Positions 1 to 6,404 of a DNA stretch of 13,004 nucleotides are shown piece after piece. Under the pieces are notes generated by a model. That model was not told the DNA's origin, did no database searches, and worked only from the letters and a program-made list of their open reading frames with translations. Position numbers and translations under genes: made by a program. Each line of letters opens with the position of its first letter. Positions within the stretch are counted from its first letter, which is position 1. The stretch is from Planctomycetes bacterium RIFCSPHIGHO2_12_FULL_52_36 (GTDB lineage: Bacteria; Planctomycetota; Brocadiia; Brocadiales; Bathyanammoxibiaceae): positions 4,466-17,469 of the forward strand of contig MHYW01000052.1 in assembly GCA_001828545.1 (NCBI GenBank), given 5' to 3'.

Positions 1-2
1 TG

Positions 3-1172
3 TCAAAGGGGGAGGCTGCGAAGTATCGTACGGCCGGGGTGGAGAGGGGAGACATTGTCTCCGTGGTTACTGCCAGTGGTACGTTGCAACCGCTACTCTC
101 TGTGCAGGTAGGTAGCCAGGTCTCCGGCAAAATAAAGGAGATTTATGTAGATTTTGATTACGTAGTAACAAAGGGTCAACTGCTGGCCCGCATAGACCCC
201 GCCCCCTTTGAGAGCAGGGCAAGGCAGGCCGGGGCCAACCTGGATATGGCCAGGGCCAAGGTCTCCAGTGCCCAGGCTGATGTTACAGAACTAGAGGTGA
301 AGGTAAAGGATACACAAAGGATTTACAACCGTTTTGAGACCTTGTTTAAAGATGAGGTGGTTACTGAGCAGGAACGGGACACTGCCCAAACCAACCACGA
401 GATGGCCATGGCAGAGTTAGAGGCCGTAAGGGCCAGACATGAGCTTGCCCTGGCAGAACTAAAGCAGGCAGAGGCATCCCTGGAATCGGCAGAGCTTGAC
501 CTCAGCTACACCTACATTTACTCTCCTATTGATGGCCTTGTACTGACTCGTAACGTGGACGTAGGACAGACCGTGGCGGCCACTTTCCAGACCCCTACCC
601 TCTTTGTAATAGCCAGGGACCTCAGGGAGATGGAGGCCTATTTAGATGTCAACGAGGCAGACGTCGGCAGGGTAAGCTCAGGCCAGCCAGCCACCTTTTA
701 CGTGAATGCCTACCCGGATACTACATTTAAGGCGAAGGTGGTTGAGGTAAGGAGTTCCCCAAAGGTCACGCAGAACGTGGTCATCTATAATGTGGTCATT
801 GGGGTGGAAAATAAAGAGTTACAACTGAAACCAGGCATGACCGCCAATGCCACTGTTACTGTGGCAGAGAGACGGGACGTATTAAAGGTCCCTAATGCGG
901 CGCTACGTTTCAGGCCACCCAGAGAGGATAACAAGGTGGCAGGGCTAGTCCCAGCAAAGAATAATGCCTCTGCGCCGGAGCCTAAAGGCCCACAACACCT
1001 GGTATATACCTTAAAGGGTAAGAAAGGGCCCAGGCCTGTAGAGGTGGTTACAGGCATTGCAGACGATAAATTTACGGAATTGGTACAGGGAGACCTCAAA
1101 GAGGGCAGCCAGTTGGTGGTAGGTATGGTGACTAAGGAGAAAGGGCCTACTATGCCCAGGAGATTATACTAG
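3..1172 (+). CDS. macA: MacA/HlyD-type periplasmic adaptor subunit of an ABC efflux system (5' end cut by window)
   Basis: The reading frame is open to the left window edge (the first visible codons read SKGEAAKYRTAG before VERGDIVS), so the GTG at 39 is probably internal and the N-terminal membrane anchor lies outside the window. Counted from that GTG, residues 18-55 form the first half of a lipoyl/barrel-sandwich domain (QVGSQVSGKIKEIYVD). Residues about 57-155 are a long alanine/glutamate-rich coiled-coil hairpin. Residues 156-192 (YSPIDGLVLTRNVDVGQTV) complete the lipoyl domain, followed by a beta-barrel and the membrane-proximal domain (LKPGMTANATVTV, residues 263-275). Such adaptors link an inner-membrane MacB pump to an outer-membrane TolC-like channel, exporting macrolides, lipopeptides or other substrates; the substrate here is unknown. 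The TAG stop overlaps the GTG of the ATPase gene by one base, so the two are probably translationally coupled. Confidence 0.92.
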   Translation, partial: SKGEAAKYRTAGVERGDIVSVVTASGTLQPLLSVQVGSQVSGKIKEIYVDFDYVVTKGQLLARIDPAPFESRARQAGANLDMARAKVSSAQADVTELEVKVKDTQRIYNRFETLFKDEVVTEQERDTAQTNHEMAMAELEAVRARHELALAELKQAEASLESAELDLSYTYIYSPIDGLVLTRNVDVGQTVAATFQTPTLFVIARDLREMEAYLDVNEADVGRVSSGQPATFYVNAYPDTTFKAKVVEVRSSPKVTQNVVIYNVVIGVENKELQLKPGMTANATVTVAERRDVLKVPNAALRFRPPREDNKVAGLVPAKNNASAPEPKGPQHLVYTLKGKKGPRPVEVVTGIADDKFTELVQGDLKEGSQLVVGMVTKEKGPTMPRRLY

Positions 1173-1906
1173 TGACAAAGCCCGTGGACCCAAAGGTGCT
1201 TATAGTCGTAAAAGACCTGCACAAGGTATACCGCATGGGCGAGGTGGAGGTGCACGTCCTGAGGGGGGTGTCTTTAAAGATTGAGGAGGGCGAGTTCGTG
1301 GCAGTAATGGGCCCCTCAGGGGCCGGGAAGTCTACTTTTATGAATATCCTTGGCTGTCTGGATTATCCCACCAGCGGTAACTATGTGTTTGACGGGCAGA
1401 AGGTCTCTGCCCTTAACATCAATCAGTTAGCAGAGATAAGAAACAGGAAGATAGGCTTTGTCTTCCAGAATTTTAACCTCCTGCCGAGGATGGCTGCCGT
1501 GGAAAACGTGGAACTGCCTCTAATCTATGGAGGTATACCTAGAAGGGAGCGGAAGGAGAGGGCATTGAAGATGCTCTGGGCCATGGGACTGAAGGGCAGG
1601 GAGACTCACAACCCAAGCAAACTCTCTGGTGGGGAACAACAGCGGGTGGCAATTGCCAGGGCCATAGTTAATCAGCCTATCCTCATCCTGGCAGATGAGC
1701 CCACTGGCAACCTGGATAGCGGGAGTGCGGCAGAGGTCATGGCCATATTCCAGAGACTAAACAGTCAGGGCATAACTATTATACTGGTTACCCATGAGGC
1801 AGATATTGCCCAGTACGCCCGTAGGAGGCTACTCTTCAGGGATGGGAAGGTGGTAGAGGATACCGCAGAGGCAAGGGTGCAGGAGACAAGTAGCCGCAGG
1901 CTTTAG
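1172..1906 (+). CDS. ABC transporter ATP-binding protein, MacB/LolD type
   Basis: A 244-residue ATPase with every core motif: Walker A GPSGAGKST (47-55), Q-loop glutamine at 99 (FVFQN), signature LSGGEQQR (151-158), Walker B LILADEP (171-177) and switch histidine 208 (VTHE). It belongs to the family that powers MacB, LolCDE and FtsEX mechanotransmission transporters. In E. coli MacB the ATPase is fused to the permease; here it is a separate gene beside its permease, a common arrangement. The GTG start overlaps the macA stop by one base and has AGGAG at about 1157-1161. The last codons (SSRRL) and the TAG stop lie inside a dispersed palindromic repeat (1890-1912), so the C-terminal tail has been rewritten by that repeat. 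Export substrate unknown. Confidence 0.95.
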   Translation: MTKPVDPKVLIVVKDLHKVYRMGEVEVHVLRGVSLKIEEGEFVAVMGPSGAGKSTFMNILGCLDYPTSGNYVFDGQKVSALNINQLAEIRNRKIGFVFQNFNLLPRMAAVENVELPLIYGGIPRRERKERALKMLWAMGLKGRETHNPSKLSGGEQQRVAIARAIVNQPILILADEPTGNLDSGSAAEVMAIFQRLNSQGITIILVTHEADIAQYARRRLLFRDGKVVEDTAEARVQETSSRRL

Positions 1907-1947
1907 CCTGCGAATCTGGAACCACAGAGGCAGGGTTGCAGGAGACA
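1866..1947. repeat. Imperfect 23-bp direct repeat flanking a palindrome
   Basis: 1866-1888 and 1925-1947 (both CAGAGGCA...GCAGGAGACA) agree at 21 of 23 positions, 59 bp apart. Between them lies the palindromic element at 1890-1912. The left copy is the 3' end of the ATPase gene; the right copy is intergenic. This looks like a local duplication around or after insertion of the palindrome. Confidence 0.7.
1890..1912. repeat. Dispersed palindromic repeat, CGCAGGCTTTAGCCTGCG type, copy 1
   Basis: The 18-bp palindrome CGCAGGCTTTAGCCTGCG (1895-1912; 8-bp arms, TT centre) is preceded by GTAGC. The whole 23-bp unit recurs exactly at 10571-10593. The TAG stop of the ATPase gene is inside it (1904-1906), so the element supplies the gene's last codons and terminus. 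Confidence 0.85.
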
Positions 1948-1979
1948 GTGATGAAAAGAGATATGCCAGTCCACAGTAT

Positions 1980-1984
1980 AGGAG
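1980..1984 (+). promoter_or_regulatory. Shine-Dalgarno of macB permease, separated from its ATG by a palindrome
   Basis: AGGAG (part of TATAGGAGG) at 1980-1984 is the only strong ribosome-binding site upstream of the ATG at 2022, but it is 37 nt away. The 28-nt palindrome 1985-2012 fills the gap. If it folds, only 9 unpaired nt (2013-2021) remain between SD and ATG, a normal spacing. No SD lies in those 9 nt. Confidence 0.55.
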
Positions 1985-2012
1985 GTAGGGGCGTATTGCA
2001 ATACGCCCCTAC
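1985..2012. repeat. GTAGGGG/CCCCTAC palindrome, copy 1 (perfect, CGTATTG core)
   Basis: A perfect 28-bp palindrome with left arm GTAGGGGCGTATTG and right arm its exact complement. It is identical to the copy at 8467-8494. It is intergenic, lying between the SD and the ATG of the macB permease. The flanking bases are both G. Confidence 0.95.
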
Positions 2013-2021
2013 GACCGAAAC

Positions 2022-3257
2022 ATGAAGGTTTCTCTGGAAGTCTTTCGCATTGCCTTAAGGACATTAAGCCAGCATAAGCTCCGCTCGGCCCTGACCATGT
2101 TGGGGGTTACTATAGGCGTAGGCTCAGTGATAGCCATGGTCGGCATAGGACAGGGGGCAGGGGCTATGGTCAAGGCCCAGATAGAGGGCCTGGGGAGTAA
2201 CATGCTCATGGTCTTTTCGGGTAGCACTACGGCAGGAGGGGCAAGGCATGGCACGGGTACCGCTTTTACCCTGACGGTAGAAGACGCCAGGGCTGTTGCC
2301 AGAGAGTGCCCTGCCGTGGCCATGACCTCCTATGCCAAGAGGGAGACCAATCAGGTGGTTTATGGCAATCAGAACTGGAATACGCTAATCGTGGGGGTTA
2401 CTCCGGAGTATCAGATTGTCAGGAGCTGGTCTGTGGCCAGGGGCACCTTTTTTACCCACAGGGATATGGAGAGGGCAGATGCCGTGTGTGTCCTCGGAGA
2501 TAAAGTAGCCCAAAGTCTCTTTGGCTGGGGGGAAGACCCGGTGGGGAAGACGGTAATTATTAAAAAGGTGCCCTTCAGGGTAATCGGGGTAATGGCCCCT
2601 AGAGGTGCCATAGCAGGTGGTGGTCAAGACCAGGATGACCAGGTCTTCATACCCTTTACCACCGCAGAGTGGAAGATTATCGGCTCTGTACTGCCTGGCT
2701 ATGTCGGCGTAATCTTCGCCTCTGCCGTCTCACAAGAGGCCATGCCAGAGGCAGAACAGCAGATAAAGGAACTCCTCCGTCAGAGACACCATATACCCAA
2801 GGAGGGGGCGGATGACTTTATTACGATGAGCCTGAAGGACATCTCAGAGATGCGGGAGGCCACGGGGCGGGTCCTTACCTATCTCCTGGGCAGTATTGCC
2901 TCCGTTTCTCTCATTGTGGGAGGCATAGGGATAATGAACATCATGCTGGTCTCGGTAAGCGAGAGGACGAGGGAGGTAGGGATAAGGATGGCCATAGGGG
3001 CAAAGAGGAATGACATCCTGGTACAGTTCTTAATAGAGTCCGTAGTCTTAAGCTGTATAGGGGGGCTGATAGGCCTTGCCCTGGGTATAGGTGGTTCTCA
3101 ACTCCTGTCCCTCCTGGGGAACTGGCCTGTACTTATATCCCCTTTAATGATACTTATTGCCTTCCTTTTTGCAGTCCTTGTAGGGGTTATCTTTGGGATC
3201 TACCCCGCCAACAGGGCCTCCAAGCTGAACCCCATTGAGGCCCTGCGTTACGAATAA
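2022..3257 (+). CDS. macB: MacB-like ABC transporter permease
   Basis: A 411-residue FtsX-superfamily permease with the classical four-helix topology. There is a short amphipathic N-terminus (EVFRIALRTLSQHKLRSALT) and one membrane helix at about 22-44. A large periplasmic MacB_PCD domain spans about 45-280. Three C-terminal helices follow, at about 285-310, 334-360 and 370-395. The cytoplasmic loop SERTREVGIRMAIGAKRNDI, which contacts the ATPase, and the C-terminal NPIEALRYE are typical MacB features. With macA and the ATPase it should form a tripartite exporter that uses ATP-driven conformational change to push substrates from the periplasm outward. The ATG at 2022 fits the family N-terminus; an in-frame TAG at 1986 rules out a longer protein. 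The best ribosome-binding site is 37 nt upstream, on the far side of a palindromic repeat (see 1980-1984 and 1985-2012). Confidence 0.93.
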   Translation: MKVSLEVFRIALRTLSQHKLRSALTMLGVTIGVGSVIAMVGIGQGAGAMVKAQIEGLGSNMLMVFSGSTTAGGARHGTGTAFTLTVEDARAVARECPAVAMTSYAKRETNQVVYGNQNWNTLIVGVTPEYQIVRSWSVARGTFFTHRDMERADAVCVLGDKVAQSLFGWGEDPVGKTVIIKKVPFRVIGVMAPRGAIAGGGQDQDDQVFIPFTTAEWKIIGSVLPGYVGVIFASAVSQEAMPEAEQQIKELLRQRHHIPKEGADDFITMSLKDISEMREATGRVLTYLLGSIASVSLIVGGIGIMNIMLVSVSERTREVGIRMAIGAKRNDILVQFLIESVVLSCIGGLIGLALGIGGSQLLSLLGNWPVLISPLMILIAFLFAVLVGVIFGIYPANRASKLNPIEALRYE

Positions 3258-3261
3258 AATC

Positions 3262-3290
3262 GTAGGGGCGACCCGATGGGTTGCCCTTAC
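3262..3290. repeat. GTAGGGG-family palindrome, copy 2 (CGACCC core, diverged right arm)
   Basis: The left arm GTAGGGGCGACCC pairs with GGGTTGCCCTTAC across a GAT loop. The two mismatches are G/T changes that remain G-U pairs in RNA, so all 13 pairs can form. It is intergenic, 4 bp after the macB stop and just before the fprA ribosome-binding site; it contains a spurious ATG (3276) in frame with fprA. Confidence 0.85.
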
Positions 3291-3302
3291 TGGGAGAAAA
3301 AT

Positions 3303-4517
3303 ATGCCGGTAAAGGTAACAGATAGTGTCTATTGGGTGGGGGCCATTGATTGGGACCTTAGACTTTATCACAACACCTACTCCACCCATCACGGCACCAC
3401 CTATAACTCATACCTACTGCTGGACGAACAGATAGCACTGGTGGACACCGTCTACGGCCCGTTCTACGAAGAACTCCTTAAAAACATAAAGGAGTTGGTA
3501 CCCGTCGAGAAGATTACTTACGTGATAGTCAATCACGCCGAGTCTGACCATTCAGGTGCCCTGCCCAGGGTGATGGGAATTATCCCCAGGGCCAGGGTGG
3601 TTTGCACGAGTAAATGTAAGGATATACTCTCTAGGCTCTATCATACCCTTACCGGGAGTGGCCCCGCCACCTGGGATTTCCTTATAGTGGGGTCCGGAGA
3701 CGAGCTAAAGATTGGCAAGAAGACCCTGAGGTTTATAGAGGCCCCAATGATGCACTGGCCGGACAACATGTTTACCTACGTAATGGAAGATAAACTCCTC
3801 CTCTCAAACGACCCATTCGGACAGCACGTTGCCTCCTCCGAGAGGTTTGAGGACGAGGTGGAGCAGGCAGTGGTCTGGGAGGAGGTGGCCAAATACTTCG
3901 CCAACACGCTCTCCCCCTTTACGGCCCTGATAAAAAGGAAGGTGGAGGAGATTCAGTCCCTCCCCATAGAGATTATTGCACCGAGCCACGGAGTTATCTG
4001 GCGTAAAGAACCCCAACGAATCCTGGAGAAATATCAACGCTGGGCCAACGGGGAGGCGGAGGAGAGGGTGCTAATAGCCTACGAGACCATGTGGGAGAGT
4101 ACGGACATAATGGCCAGGGCCATAGCCGAGGGGGTCCAGAGAGAGGGCGTGCCGGTCAGACTCTTCAAGCTCTCGGCAGTAGACCATGCCGACGTCTTCA
4201 GGGAGTTACTGGAGGCCAGGGGGTTGATGATTGGTTCTTCCACCATCAATAACACGGTGCTTCCCGCCGCGGCTTCCTTTATAGAGGGGCTCAAGGGACT
4301 GCGTCCAAAGGGGAAGGTGGCCTGTGCCTTTGGCTCCCATGGGTGGGGCGGTGGGGCTGTAAAGGTGATAGAGCAGGCCGTGAGGCAGGCCGGCATAGAG
4401 CACGTCGTCCCCGGACTTGCCGTAAAGTATAGACCCGATGCAGGAGAACTGGAGGCGTGTCAACGACTGGGGAGCCAGTTCGCCCGAGAGGTGAAGGAGT
4501 TCTCCCCGGGCAGGTGA
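3303..4517 (+). CDS. fprA: FprA-family A-type flavoprotein (diiron flavo-oxidoreductase; NO/O2 reductase)
   Basis: A 404-residue flavodiiron protein. The N-terminal metallo-beta-lactamase-like domain keeps the full diiron ligand set: H78, E80, D82 and H83 in HAESDH, H151 (APMMHWPDN), D170 (LLSNDP) and H229 (APSHG). The C-terminal flavodoxin domain starts at about residue 254 (VLIAYETMWESTD) and carries the FMN loops ESTD and SSTINNT (312-318). Family members accept electrons from reduced rubredoxin or F420-type donors and reduce O2 to water or NO to N2O in the cytoplasm of anaerobes. I cannot tell which substrate is favoured here; no rubredoxin gene is in view. The start at 3303 is preferred over an in-frame ATG at 3276. 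It has GGGAG six bases upstream and matches the usual N-terminus, whereas the earlier ATG lies inside a palindromic repeat. The radical SAM gene follows after 7 bp. Confidence 0.95.
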   Translation: MPVKVTDSVYWVGAIDWDLRLYHNTYSTHHGTTYNSYLLLDEQIALVDTVYGPFYEELLKNIKELVPVEKITYVIVNHAESDHSGALPRVMGIIPRARVVCTSKCKDILSRLYHTLTGSGPATWDFLIVGSGDELKIGKKTLRFIEAPMMHWPDNMFTYVMEDKLLLSNDPFGQHVASSERFEDEVEQAVVWEEVAKYFANTLSPFTALIKRKVEEIQSLPIEIIAPSHGVIWRKEPQRILEKYQRWANGEAEERVLIAYETMWESTDIMARAIAEGVQREGVPVRLFKLSAVDHADVFRELLEARGLMIGSSTINNTVLPAAASFIEGLKGLRPKGKVACAFGSHGWGGGAVKVIEQAVRQAGIEHVVPGLAVKYRPDAGELEACQRLGSQFAREVKEFSPGR

Positions 4518-4524
4518 GGGTCTC

Positions 4525-5592
4525 ATGAAAGAGGCACTCTTGTATCACAGGCTAAACGGGCAGGTACAGTGCGACGTCTGCCAGAGGAGATGCGTCGTCA
4601 ATGAGGGCAGGAGGGGGTTCTGCCGTACCCGCCTTAACAGGGGTGGCAAATTCTATAGCCTGACGTATGGCAGGGTGGCCTCTATCTCCACAAATCCTAT
4701 AGAGAAGAAGCCTGTGTTCCATTTCTATCCCGGCAGCAGGTGGCTATCCCTGGGGAGTCTGGGGTGCAATTTCCTCTGTCCTGGGTGTCAGAACTGGGAG
4801 ATAGCCCACGACAGGGTGGGGGCGTATGGCAATACGCCCCTACAAGAGGAGACTGCCGAATTCCTCTCCCCGGAGGAATCAGTACAATTGGCCAGAGAAA
4901 GGGGGTGTCTGGGGATTTCCTGGACCTTTAACGAACCTACTCTCTGGTTTGAATACACCCTGGAGGGGGCAAGACTGGCCAGGAAGCAGGGACTCTTTAC
5001 CAATTACGTTACTAATGGCTTCATGACGGAAGAGGCCCTGGATACCATTGGGCCTTATCTTGACATTTTCCGTGTGGATATAAAGGGCTTCTCAAAGGAG
5101 ACCTATCACAGGACTGCACACATCAAAGATTTCAGTGGAATCCTCAGGGTTACAGAACGGGCAAGGCATAGGTGGGGCATGCACGTGGAGGTGGTGACCA
5201 ACGTAACCCCCGGGTTTAACGATAGTGATGAGGAACTGAAGGGTATCGCAGTGTGGATAAGAGACTCTCTGGGCAGGGATACACCCTGGCATGTCACCAG
5301 GTTCTACCCGCACCTCCACCTCTCCCATCTCCCCCCTACCCCAATACAGAGATTAGAAAGGGCCAGGGAGATTGGCCTTGAGGCAGGGTTGGATTATGTC
5401 TATATTGGGAACGTCCCTGGCCACCCTGGGGAGAATACCTACTGTCCGGGCTGTGGGAGACTCCTTATAGAGCGGTTTGTTTATGAGGTTACCTTCCATG
5501 AAATGGAAGGGGGAAAGTGCCTGGGATGCGGCTACCAGTTGGCAGGGAGGTTTGAGGAGATGTGCAAAGACAGGCCCACCGCCAAGAGATGA
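4525..5592 (+). CDS. amrS: AmmeMemoRadiSam system radical SAM enzyme
   Basis: A 355-residue radical SAM protein with the cluster motif CNFLCPGC (C81, C85, C88), followed by QNWEIAH, a hallmark of the AmmeMemoRadiSam-system enzymes. An N-terminal cysteine group (C16, C19, C23, C33) and C-terminal paired CxxC knuckles (NTYCPGCG and KCLGCG) are also typical. GISWTFNEPTLWFEYT and YVTNGF are conserved family blocks. The family co-occurs with AMMECR1 and Memo proteins across prokaryotes, with no reaction I can assign from sequence. No AMMECR1/Memo gene is in this window. Residues 98-107 (VGAYGNTPLQ) are encoded by a degenerate palindromic repeat (4816-4843) placed between the cluster loop and the next conserved block, so they are probably an acquired loop. 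The stop overlaps the next gene as ATGA. Confidence 0.93.
   Translation: MKEALLYHRLNGQVQCDVCQRRCVVNEGRRGFCRTRLNRGGKFYSLTYGRVASISTNPIEKKPVFHFYPGSRWLSLGSLGCNFLCPGCQNWEIAHDRVGAYGNTPLQEETAEFLSPEESVQLARERGCLGISWTFNEPTLWFEYTLEGARLARKQGLFTNYVTNGFMTEEALDTIGPYLDIFRVDIKGFSKETYHRTAHIKDFSGILRVTERARHRWGMHVEVVTNVTPGFNDSDEELKGIAVWIRDSLGRDTPWHVTRFYPHLHLSHLPPTPIQRLERAREIGLEAGLDYVYIGNVPGHPGENTYCPGCGRLLIERFVYEVTFHEMEGGKCLGCGYQLAGRFEEMCKDRPTAKR
4816..4843. repeat. GTAGGGG-family palindrome, copy 3 (inside amrS, degenerate CGTATTG core)
   Basis: This 28-bp element differs from the copy at 8467 by two substitutions, both in the left arm (GTGGGGGCGTATGG); the right arm CAATACGCCCCTAC is intact. It is translated in a different phase from the other copies, as VGAYGNTPL plus one shared codon. 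Confidence 0.8.
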
Positions 5593-5825
5593 ACGACATA
5601 CCCATAAAAGTAAGGGCCTATTCAGGCTACAGGGCAGAAGAGAGACCGATGGGCTTTCTCCTGGGGGATAGGGAGTACAGGGTAAAGGAGGTACTCCGCT
5701 CCACCCATGAGGAGAGGGGGGGCAAGAGGGTCCGTAGTTTTAGGGTGCTTACAGAGGAAAAGGAGGTATATAGCCTCTACTATGCCGAAGAGGAAGACCA
5801 GTGGTATCTGGAGACTGCTTTTTAG
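5589..5825 (+). CDS. Small conserved-type hypothetical protein coupled to amrS
   Basis: A 78-residue soluble protein starting MNDIPIKVRAYSGY. The ATG at 5589 overlaps the amrS stop in an ATGA arrangement, the classical sign of translational coupling, and is preferred over an in-frame ATG at 5562 that lies deep inside amrS. The protein is rich in charged and aromatic residues, with a short beta-strand pattern (GDREYRVKEVL, RSFRVLTEEKEVYSLYY, DQWYLETAF). This resembles small DUF-type proteins of the kind DUF6504, but I cannot assign a family from sequence alone and no function is claimed. No cysteines, signal peptide or membrane segment is visible. The TAG stop is the first three bases of a tandem 7-nt repeat array (5823-5888). 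Confidence 0.75.
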   Translation: MNDIPIKVRAYSGYRAEERPMGFLLGDREYRVKEVLRSTHEERGGKRVRSFRVLTEEKEVYSLYYAEEEDQWYLETAF

Positions 5826-5888
5826 ACTATAGACTTTAGACCCTAGACCTTGTGAAAGAAAGTCTATAGTCCATAGTCCAAAGTCTAT
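5823..5888. repeat. Inverted array of tandem heptamers between convergent genes
   Basis: Four head-to-tail 7-nt units of form TAGAC(C/T)N fill 5823-5850. A 10-nt spacer follows (5851-5860), then four units of form AGTC(C/T)A(A/T) fill 5861-5888, which are the same heptamer on the other strand. The outer 13 nt GACTATAGACTTT (5825-5837) is perfectly complementary to 5859-5871, so the transcript can fold into a long hairpin. The stop codons of both flanking genes (TAG at 5823 on plus, TAG at 5887-5885 on minus) are the TAG of a heptamer. It may serve as a bidirectional terminator, though there is no clean T-tract. Confidence 0.85.
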
Positions 5889-6133
5889 CGTGCCAGTCTG
5901 TTGTACAGCCATGCCACCACGGCCCCGCAGATAAAGCCATCCACAAGGCCCCATATCCCACCTGCCAGAGAACCCAGAAGGGTAGGCTTAAAGCCGACAT
6001 AATAACCCGATAACAACTCCACAAGGCCCGTACCACAGCCAAAGAGCATGGCAATCACACCGAGCAGTGCACAGTATAGACCCCAAAAGGTCCCCACTGC
6101 CAGCCCCAGGGCCTTTACGTCCAATTTGTTCAT
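5885..6133 (-). CDS. Small two-helix membrane protein, 'bacteriophage holin' family
   Basis: An 82-residue protein starting MNKLDVKALGLAVG. Two hydrophobic segments are evident, about residues 6-33 (ALGLAVGTFWGLYCALLGVIAM) and about 50-78 (TLLGSLAGGIWGLVDGFICGAV), with a short polar loop between and a basic tail YNRLAR. The pattern (D-V-K-A-x-G-L-A, Y-x-G-x-x-P-T-x-x-G-S, GxIWGxxDGFxxG) matches a small chromosomal membrane-protein family usually labelled 'bacteriophage holin' in databases; that label is inherited and does not indicate a prophage. The start was set at 6133 because GGAGGG lies just upstream on the minus strand, while an in-frame ATG at 6175 has no ribosome-binding site. It stands alone, convergent with the amrS operon. 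Function unknown. Confidence 0.78.
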   Translation of the reverse strand: MNKLDVKALGLAVGTFWGLYCALLGVIAMLFGCGTGLVELLSGYYVGFKPTLLGSLAGGIWGLVDGFICGAVVAWLYNRLAR

Positions 6134-6201
6134 GATACCCTCCATTTGGTTTAAGAGAATAAGTAGTTCATACACAACTGTAATCCATGTCTATATATTT
6201 T

Positions 6202-6229
6202 ACAATACGGTACTGTTTTTTCTTGACAA
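6202..6229 (-). promoter_or_regulatory. Possible minus-strand promoter for the holin-family gene
   Basis: On the minus strand TTGTCA (6229-6224), a 16-nt spacer and TATTGT (6207-6202) form a weak sigma70-like promoter about 70 bp upstream of the gene start at 6133. Its -35 box overlaps the -35 of the plus-strand promoter at 6223-6251, so the two would compete. This is inferred from consensus matching only. Confidence 0.3.
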
Positions 6230-6251
6230 AGTACTACAATTGTAATAATAC
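6223..6251 (+). promoter_or_regulatory. Sigma70-type promoter with palindromic spacer
   Basis: A perfect -35 box TTGACA (6223-6228), a 17-nt spacer and TAATAC (6246-6251) give a good housekeeping-sigma promoter reading toward the small membrane gene at 6405. A 10-bp perfect palindrome TACAATTGTA (6235-6244) sits in the spacer next to the -10 box and could be a repressor operator. The predicted transcript would have a leader of about 150 nt. Confidence 0.5.
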
Positions 6252-6381
6252 TGTGGCCTAGTTCTTTTCAAATTTGGAGAGTTGTAGTTAGGTAGTACCA
6301 CGTAACCTACCTCTAACGAGGGAGAGGAGTCTAACGGCAGATTTCTCTCGTTCTTGTATGTTTTAATAATCTCCCTAACCT

Positions 6382-6401
6382 TTTTCTCCGAAAGGAGGAG
6401 A
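6382..6401 (+). promoter_or_regulatory. GNRA-loop hairpin over the ribosome-binding site
   Basis: CTCC (6386-6389), a GAAA tetraloop (6390-6393) and GGAG (6394-6397) form a hairpin that extends outward with U-A and U-G pairs to 6382/6401. The GGAG arm is the Shine-Dalgarno of the gene starting at 6405, so the fold would hide it. Upstream, TTTCTCTC (near 6338-6346) can pair with GAGAGAAA (6398-6405), giving a competing fold. The 6258-6404 leader may therefore be regulatory; I recognise no known riboswitch class in it. Confidence 0.35.
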
Positions 6402-6404
6402 GAA

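Noticed and set aside
5885..6133. Prophage remnant suggested by the 'holin' family name
   Set aside because: No other phage gene is nearby; this family is widespread as a lone chromosomal membrane protein.
6258..6404. Known riboswitch class in the leader of the small membrane gene
   Set aside because: I could not match any conserved core (SAM, THF, cobalamin, glycine, ykkC and similar); only generic stems are visible.
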